Positions 24,297 through 28,660 of a DNA stretch of 28,660 nucleotides are shown in pieces (the stretch's first letter is position 1; every line of letters starts with the position of its first letter). The notes under the pieces are model-generated. The model had not been told where the DNA came from. It ran no database searches and saw nothing but the letters and a program-made list of their open reading frames with translations. The stretch lies in NCBI GenBank assembly GCA_964652205.1, contig CAZZAO010000071.1, positions 1 through 28,660 on the forward strand, read 5' to 3'. A program made the translations under genes and the position numbers. The stretch is from ZC4RG36 sp964652205 (lineage in GTDB: Bacteria; Chloroflexota; Anaerolineae; Aggregatilineales; Phototrophicaceae).

Positions 24297-24305
24297 TTCG
24301 AATTT
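24294..24305. promoter_or_regulatory. 12-bp palindrome in the divergent control region
   Basis: AAATTCGAATTT is a perfect 12-bp palindrome at the downstream edge of the predicted -10 elements in the AT-rich stretch between the divergent SBP and gntR genes. It may be an additional operator or simply AT-rich promoter DNA. The whole 267-bp intergenic region (24105-24371) carries no other gene. Confidence 0.3.
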
Positions 24306-24371
24306 CGATTTTCGAGACTATAACGCACATTCAAGGCGCTGTCAATTCGGATGTCAAGGGATTAAGAACAG

Positions 24372-25100
24372 ATGACCAAATCGTTGAACGCCTTTGAGGA
24401 CGGCAACCTGACCCTGGCCGCGCGTGTACAGGAGCGCCTGCGTGAGGCGATTCTGACGGACTCGCTCAAGGCGGGCGCGCGCATCGACCAGAACCAGATC
24501 GCCGAAGCGCTGCGGGTCAGTTTGGCCCCCGTCCGTGAGGCGATGAAAGGCTTAGAGGCTGAGGGCTTAGTCACTATCCTGCCGCGGCGCGGCGCGTTCG
24601 TCTCCGACGTCTCGGTTGATGACATGGATGACCTGTATAACGCGCGCGCCATGATCGAAGGCGAGGCAATCTATCACGCCGTGCTGCGCCTGACTGAGGA
24701 TGATTTTTCTGTCTTGCAGCGCATCATGGAACAGATGGTGCAGGCAACGAAGGTCGGCGACGTCAGCAGCTACATCACGCATAACCGCGATTTCCATCTG
24801 CGTATCTATGACGCGCTCAATAATCCCTACATCAATCAGGTGATTCATAATCTGTGGAAGCGGAGCGAGCTGTACCGCTATCGCTATATGTACGTCGCAC
24901 ACGATCATGAGCGCGTCCACCTTGAGCACAAACATATCCTCGACCTGTGCCGGCAGCGCGACCAGTCCGGCTCGCGCGTGGCGGCGATGGAACACATTCA
25001 GGGAACTCAGCGCGAGCTGCACGAGCAGCTCCATCACGTGACGCCGAGTTCGGGCGATATGTCGCTGATCGGTTTGCCGCTCTCGCGCAAGGACGAATAA
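24372..25100 (+). CDS. GntR-family transcriptional regulator, FCD (FadR) subfamily
   Basis: This 242-aa regulator has a winged helix at residues about 14-80 (IAEALRVSLAPVREAMKGLEAEGLV, then RRGAFV) and a C-terminal all-helical FCD effector domain. Probable metal/ligand residues of the FCD domain are D140 and H142 (HNRDFHLRIY), H186/H188 (EHKHIL) and H208 (AMEHIQG). FCD regulators usually sense sugar acids or other carboxylates. It is transcribed away from region 2 and has a matching operator upstream, so it probably controls both the - strand locus and the genes following it. Confidence 0.93.
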   Translation: MTKSLNAFEDGNLTLAARVQERLREAILTDSLKAGARIDQNQIAEALRVSLAPVREAMKGLEAEGLVTILPRRGAFVSDVSVDDMDDLYNARAMIEGEAIYHAVLRLTEDDFSVLQRIMEQMVQATKVGDVSSYITHNRDFHLRIYDALNNPYINQVIHNLWKRSELYRYRYMYVAHDHERVHLEHKHILDLCRQRDQSGSRVAAMEHIQGTQRELHEQLHHVTPSSGDMSLIGLPLSRKDE

Positions 25101-25209
25101 AGCGGGGAACTGAGGAAAAGGGCGGCGAACGACAGGCTTTTCTCCGCGCTGCCGGGTAAACTAAAATGGATTATTGAGCGCAGGGTGATTGAAAAGAGAG
25201 CAGAGGCTA

Positions 25210-25557
25210 ATGGCAGAGCCGCACCTGTTTCGAGTAGACGACTCAGAGTGGATCAAAGAGGAACGCTTTCCGGGGATCGCTTTCAAGGTTTTTGAGACAC
25301 GCGATACCCATCCGGCCATGAGTGTGGCGATGGCGCGTGTCGATCCGGGGACGTGGATTCAATGGCATACCCACGCCGTCGAGACAGAAACAGCGTTCGT
25401 GCTGGCGGGGCAGGGCGTGATCGTCACCGACGAGCGCGAGTATCCGGTCAGCGCCATGACCGGGATGACGATTCCGCCGGGAATCCGCCACTGTGTCCGC
25501 AACACCGGCGACGTGCCGCTCGAAATTCTGGCGATGCATACGCCGCCAACGCGCTAG
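25210..25557 (+). CDS. Small single-domain cupin
   Basis: This 115-aa protein is a single cupin barrel with a full metal site: H53-x-H55 and E60 (WHTHAVETETAF), and H94 (GIRHCVRN). Single cupins of this size act as isomerases, dioxygenases or metabolite-binding proteins. The TTG at 25189 is possible, but the ATG at 25210 has AGAGG close upstream and fits the domain. It lies between gntR and the third TIM-barrel gene, so it is probably under GntR control. Activity unassigned. Confidence 0.82.
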   Translation: MAEPHLFRVDDSEWIKEERFPGIAFKVFETRDTHPAMSVAMARVDPGTWIQWHTHAVETETAFVLAGQGVIVTDEREYPVSAMTGMTIPPGIRHCVRNTGDVPLEILAMHTPPTR

Positions 25558-25567
25558 CGCTCCGGTT

Positions 25568-25588
25568 AGGTGCAGCTTTTCCGCACCT
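25568..25588 (+). other. Hairpin downstream of the small cupin gene
   Basis: AGGTGC (25568-25573) and GCACCT (25583-25588) can form a 6-bp stem with a 9-nt loop just past the cupin stop. No T-tract follows, so termination here is doubtful. The remaining gap to 25719 has no visible gene. Confidence 0.35.
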
Positions 25589-25719
25589 GCTGCGACCTGT
25601 GAGATCGGTCAAGACAGCATGATAAGGGTTTCGGCCCAGTGAAACGGTCTTGCGGTTTCGAGCTGGCTGAGACCAGCGTCAGTTTAATCAGGCATTGAGA
25701 TCAGGGAGCAGGTGCGCGT

Positions 25720-26586
25720 ATGCGTCTGGGAATGAGTGGGGCTTATCTGCCCGACGACATGAAGGACATCACGCCGGAACTGTGCCGCCGCGTCCGCGAC
25801 GAGGGCTTTTCCGGTATTTTCACCCGTTTCCGCGCCAATGATCCTCACACGACCTCGAAGGAACAGGCGGCCCGTGTCCGGCAAATGCTGGAAGACCACG
25901 GCCTGCGGATGTTTCAGGCGACCGGCTACTGGCAAACGCTGATCGCGCGGGATGAGTCGGCGCGGCGTGAAGCAGCACGGACGGTACAGGCGGCGCTGCG
26001 GCTGGCAGGCTGGCTCGGCGCGCGCGGCATCGACACTGGCCCCGGCTCGGCGAATCCGGCGGGGCCGTGGTTCCCGCATCCGTATAACTGGTCAGCCGAA
26101 GCGCGTCGTCAGCTCGTCAGGACGTTGAAGGAGTGCGCTCCGGCGGCGGTCGATCACGGCGTCTATCTCAGCCTTGAGGGCCATCAGCTCGTCACGCTTG
26201 AATCAGCGCAGGTGACAGCCGACGTCCTTGACGAAGTTGGCTCACCGTGGGTCCGCAGCGACTACGACTCGGCCAACTGGATTCAGCTCCGCGAGGTTTT
26301 CGCTACCGGCGCGGCGCTCGATAGGCACTTCGACATCCTCGGCAGGCACATCGTGAGCTGTCACGCTAAGGATATCCGGGTCGAAAATCGGCTGGCAGTT
26401 CATTTGCAGGATGGCTGTCCCGGCAAGGGGACGATGGATTTTCGGACGCTGTTCCGGCGCATGGAAGCGCTGTCGCCGGATTACCCGGTTATCGTCGAGG
26501 GCGCGACGAGCGAAGAAATGCCGGAAGTCGGCAGGCTGTTCCACCAGATCGCGGACGAGATCGGAATCACCCTGCTTGCGGATTAA
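25720..26586 (+). CDS. Xylose-isomerase-like TIM-barrel protein (sugar isomerase/epimerase)
   Basis: This 288-aa third TIM barrel of the class has likely metal ligands E153 (SLEGH), D183 (SDYDSANW), H215 (SCHAKD) and E260 (VIVEGA). The CPGKGTMDF segment (residues 233-241) resembles the G-x-G-x-x-D-F motif preceding the last strands in IolE/IolI-type enzymes. The start is ATG, with AGGGAG upstream. It stands between a small cupin and an SDR, separated by 162- and 298-nt gaps, so co-transcription is uncertain. It probably isomerises or dehydrates a keto sugar; substrate unknown. Confidence 0.85.
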   Translation: MRLGMSGAYLPDDMKDITPELCRRVRDEGFSGIFTRFRANDPHTTSKEQAARVRQMLEDHGLRMFQATGYWQTLIARDESARREAARTVQAALRLAGWLGARGIDTGPGSANPAGPWFPHPYNWSAEARRQLVRTLKECAPAAVDHGVYLSLEGHQLVTLESAQVTADVLDEVGSPWVRSDYDSANWIQLREVFATGAALDRHFDILGRHIVSCHAKDIRVENRLAVHLQDGCPGKGTMDFRTLFRRMEALSPDYPVIVEGATSEEMPEVGRLFHQIADEIGITLLAD

Positions 26587-26604
26587 AACGACACGCCAGA
26601 TTTT

Positions 26605-26634
26605 GTCTTCCGTAGGAGCGCGATTTTTCGCGCC
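26605..26634 (+). repeat. Palindromic intergenic repeat, family C
   Basis: GTCTTCCGTAGG, then AGCGCGATTTTTCGCGCC. It is the same as the 20647 copy except for A in place of one G, which breaks the outer pair of the stem. It lies 18 nt after the TIM-barrel stop and opens a 298-nt gap filled by families C, B and A in order; no gene is seen in that gap. Confidence 0.8.
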
Positions 26635-26692
26635 TTAGGGACGCCAACTTAAGCGGATAAGACTGGAAAACCGCTGTCGGTTGTGACCGTTT

Positions 26693-26779
26693 CCCCCTCT
26701 CCGCTTGCGGGGACGGAGCGTGCCGAGCGTTCTTTGCTCGGCAGGAGCCGGAGGCCGCGTAGGTCAGGGGAGGGGTCGG
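26693..26779 (+). repeat. Palindromic intergenic repeat, family B (long form, copy 2)
   Basis: This 87-bp element starts CCCCCTCTCC and ends GGGGAGGGGTCGG. Its inner hairpin is GCCGAGC (26722-26728) and GCTCGGC (26736-26742) around GTTCTTT. It is the inverted counterpart of 20679-20768. Its outer ends match the short form at 27839, as if the short form lacked the roughly 45-bp inner hairpin. Confidence 0.75.
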
Positions 26780-26811
26780 ATAAGCAGCACGATCCTTAAA
26801 TTGGCGCGTAT

Positions 26812-26833
26812 GGGGCATGATCCATCATTCCCC
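26812..26833 (+). repeat. Palindromic hairpin repeat, family A (copy 3)
   Basis: GGGGCATGA and TCATTCCCC form a 9-bp stem with one mismatch around a TCCA loop. It lies 51 nt before the start of the SDR gene at 26885, much as copy 2 precedes the NagB-like gene. Confidence 0.65.
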
Positions 26834-26884
26834 TATAACTTGCTTACCGAGAATGACTGTTTGTATTGACCGGGAGAAATCATT

Positions 26885-27646
26885 GTGCCGAATTTGAGAT
26901 TTGCGGCGCCGGTTGAACGGCGCGTGGCGATTGTGACCGGCGGCGCTCAGGGCATTGGCCGCGCCAGCGCGCTGCGGTTGGCCGAAGCAGGCCGCGACGT
27001 CGTCATTGCCGACCTTGACGCCAGCGGCGCGCAGGTGGCGGCGGACGTCGAAAAGCTCGGCCAGAAGGCGCTGTTCGTCAAGACCGATGTGACCGACGAA
27101 AGCGCGGTCCGGGCGATGGTCGATCAGGCGAAGGCGACCTTTGGCCGCGTCGATATCCTGATCTGCTGCGCCGGGATTCTCGGCATCGAGCGCGAGTTTC
27201 TGGAGCAGTCCGCCGCCCAGTTCGACAGGGTGATGCGCATTAACGTCTACGGCGTCTATCATGCCCATCAGGCCGCTATTCCTCACATGCGCGCGCAGGG
27301 CTGGGGCCGCTGCGTGACGATGACCAGCGCCGCGCGGCTCGGCTCGCCCAATCAGGTTCCCTACGCGGTATCGAAGGGTGCGATCTGGTCATTTGTCCAG
27401 TCGCTCGGCAACGCTTACCCGAAGGAAGGCGTATTCGTCAACGGTGTCGAGCCGGGGCGCGCGCTGACCAACATGGTCGTGCCGCGCTTCACAGCGGAAT
27501 TTCTGGCCGACCCGCCGAATACGCCGATTGGCCGCTATTCTGACCCGGAAGAAGTCGCCGAAGTCGTCGAGTTCCTCGCGTCGGAGCGCAATACCTACGC
27601 CAGCGGCTCAGTCTGGAGCGTTAAGGGGTCGGCGGGCTGGAGTTAA
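26885..27646 (+). CDS. Short-chain dehydrogenase/reductase, atypical subgroup
   Basis: This 253-aa SDR has TGGAQGIG (residues 18-25), acidic D43/D45 (IADLDAS) favouring NAD(H), catalytic S148 (MTSAAR), Y160 and K164 (YAVSK). Two departures stand out: the usual NNAG is CCAG (residues 94-97), and the C-terminal DGG is replaced by WSVKGSAGWS. The start is GTG with GGGAGAAA upstream. It is the last + strand gene, after a 298-nt repeat-filled gap, and may have its own promoter. It probably oxidises a sugar or sugar acid, but the substrate cannot be told. Confidence 0.86.
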   Translation: MPNLRFAAPVERRVAIVTGGAQGIGRASALRLAEAGRDVVIADLDASGAQVAADVEKLGQKALFVKTDVTDESAVRAMVDQAKATFGRVDILICCAGILGIEREFLEQSAAQFDRVMRINVYGVYHAHQAAIPHMRAQGWGRCVTMTSAARLGSPNQVPYAVSKGAIWSFVQSLGNAYPKEGVFVNGVEPGRALTNMVVPRFTAEFLADPPNTPIGRYSDPEEVAEVVEFLASERNTYASGSVWSVKGSAGWS

Positions 27647-27699
27647 TCCGCCTGTGACTCAAAGCCACAGGGCTGCGAGCGCAGGGAACAGGCCGAGGG

Positions 27700-27724
27700 C
27701 TGGCTAAAGCCAGTTCGTTATTCT
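27700..27724 (+). terminator. Weak candidate terminator after the last + strand gene
   Basis: CTGGC (27700-27704) and GCCAG (27709-27713) flank TAAA and are followed by TTCGTTATT, a broken T-tract. It lies 54 nt past the SDR stop, before a convergent - strand gene, where a terminator is expected. The stem is short, so confidence is low. Confidence 0.35.
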
Positions 27725-27778
27725 GACCTCAGGATTTGAACTGACTGATGAAGATTACTGGATTAAAGGGACAAAACC

Positions 27779-27798
27779 GGGCTTGATGCATCAGGCCC
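27779..27798 (+). repeat. Palindromic hairpin repeat, family A (copy 4)
   Basis: GGGCTTGATGCATCAGGCCC makes an 8-bp stem (one G-T pair) with a TGCA loop. It lies in the 299-nt gap between the convergent SDR and permease genes. That gap also holds a family B element and no visible gene. Confidence 0.65.
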
Positions 27799-27838
27799 CT
27801 GGGAAGACCGTTTCTCGTCATATGGATATGTGATTTCT

Positions 27839-27880
27839 CCCCCTCTCTGCTTGCGGAGAGGGGGCCGGGGGTGAGGTCGG
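27839..27880 (+). repeat. Palindromic intergenic repeat, family B (short form)
   Basis: CCCCCTCTC (27839-27847) and GAGAGGGGG (27856-27864) form a 9-bp stem around TGCTTGCG, followed by CCGGGGGTGAGGTCGG. Its start and end match those of the long form at 26693, which carries an extra inner hairpin. Confidence 0.75.
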
Positions 27881-27945
27881 ATTTCGGCAGTCTTTGATTC
27901 GCAGCCCGATGCGTGAGCTTCCGGTAGCGCGGCTGCCAGTGCCTT

Positions 27946-28660
27946 CTATCGCCGCTCACCGCGCATCGAGTTCTCCCACGGAATGGCGCGGCGCTCGATG
28001 ATAACAACAACCAGATAATAGCTGATGCCGATGGCGCAGGCGATCAGGATTCCGGCCCATGCGGACGGGAACTTGAACAGCACCACCTGATTGAGAATCC
28101 AGACGCCGAGTTCGGCTCGCTGTCCGCCGAAATATCCGGCCACGACCGTGCCGATGACCGAGAGCGTCGCGGCGATCTTGAGCGCGTTGAAGAAATAGGG
28201 CAGTGTGTTGGGAAGGCGCAGTTTGAGGAAAATATCGCGGTTGTCCGCGCCGTAGGAGCGCATTAGTTCCAGCGACGACGGGTTGACGTTGGTCAGCCCA
28301 CGGACGATGTTAATCATGATCGGGTAGTAGACCAGCGTCACGACGATCATCATTTTCGACAGCGGATTGATTGAGCCGAACCAGTTATTCATGATTGGCG
28401 CGAATACCAGCGTCGGTACGGCGTTCAGGCCGATGGCGAACGGGATCAGCGCCCGTCCGGCGATCTTCCAGCGCACGGCAATCAGCGCGCCGGTGACGGC
28501 GAAGATCGTGCCCAGGATCAGCCCGCCCGCCGACTCGAACAGCGCAATCTGCGTCGATAAGGTCAGTGAGTCGCTGTTATCGGCCCGCGCGCGCGCAATC
28601 ACGCTCGGCGAGGGCAGCAAGATCTGCTGCACGTCGAGCGCCTTGACCAGAAATTCCCAC
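27946..28660 (-). CDS. ABC transporter permease, SsuC/TauC/ThiX class (5' end beyond window)
   Basis: This partial inner-membrane permease continues off the right edge; the frame is open there with WEFLVKALDV, the usual sequence just before LLPSPSV in this class. A GTG at 28632 is internal, so it is not the true start. At least five hydrophobic segments remain. The EAA-type loop is around ELMRSYGADNRDIFLKLRLP. The class imports sulfonates, taurine, nitrate, thiamine precursors or riboflavin; the C-terminal AWAGILIACAIGISYY and IERRAIPW look like the vitamin/pyrimidine side, but that is a guess. It is convergent with the SDR and is probably unrelated to the sugar loci. Partner genes lie outside the window. 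Confidence 0.85.
   Translation of the reverse strand, partial: WEFLVKALDVQQILLPSPSVIARARADNSDSLTLSTQIALFESAGGLILGTIFAVTGALIAVRWKIAGRALIPFAIGLNAVPTLVFAPIMNNWFGSINPLSKMMIVVTLVYYPIMINIVRGLTNVNPSSLELMRSYGADNRDIFLKLRLPNTLPYFFNALKIAATLSVIGTVVAGYFGGQRAELGVWILNQVVLFKFPSAWAGILIACAIGISYYLVVVIIERRAIPWENSMRGERR

Overview
The window is GC-rich bacterial DNA, densely packed with catabolic genes. It holds two sugar-type ABC importers, a crowd of short-chain dehydrogenases, xylose-isomerase-like TIM barrels, a Gfo/Idh/MocA oxidoreductase, a luciferase-like flavin oxidoreductase and amidohydrolases, with GC-rich palindromic repeats between operons. This gene content, and these repeats, recall heterotrophic Chloroflexota (Anaerolineae-like). 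That placement is an inference from gene style; no rRNA or single-copy marker is present. I see no tRNA, rRNA, CRISPR array, insertion sequence or phage gene.

Region 1 (about 70-12911, + strand) looks like one long regulon. A promoter with two identical 14-bp palindromes precedes a LacI-family regulator. Then come a beta-propeller protein, two tandem metal-dependent amidohydrolases, an ABC solute-binding protein with two permeases, a transglutaminase-fold protein with a complete Cys-His-Asp triad, a NagA-like deacetylase, a NagB-like deaminase, a mandelate-racemase-subgroup enolase-superfamily enzyme and a D-mannonate-oxidoreductase-like SDR. A strong hairpin terminator ends it. Many junctions are 4-nt ATGA overlaps or gaps of 3 nt. 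The set reads as import and breakdown of an amide-bearing amino sugar plus an acid sugar. Active-site departures in NagA and NagB suggest the substrate is not plain GlcNAc-6-P.

Region 2 (12910-24104, - strand) is a second catabolic locus, transcribed toward region 1. From its promoter end: solute-binding protein, intrinsic terminator, two permeases, a repeat-filled gap, a two-domain cupin, an IolE-like TIM barrel, a Gfo/Idh/MocA oxidoreductase, a second TIM barrel, a 2-hydroxyacid dehydrogenase, an LLM flavin oxidoreductase, an SDR and an aldo/keto reductase. No glycoside hydrolase or sugar kinase is present. The Gfo/Idh gene lying between two TIM-barrel genes suggests oxidation-dependent (3-keto) sugar or glycoside processing.

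Region 3 (24105-28660) has a divergent GntR/FCD regulator whose likely operator lies between it and region 2. A small cupin, a third TIM barrel and a third SDR follow. At the right edge, on the - strand, is the 3' part of a SsuC/TauC-type ABC permease that runs off the window.

Three families of small palindromic repeats fill the intergenic spaces. One of them supplies the stem of the terminator between the two convergent operons. Neither ABC system has an ATPase gene here, so both probably use an ATPase encoded elsewhere.
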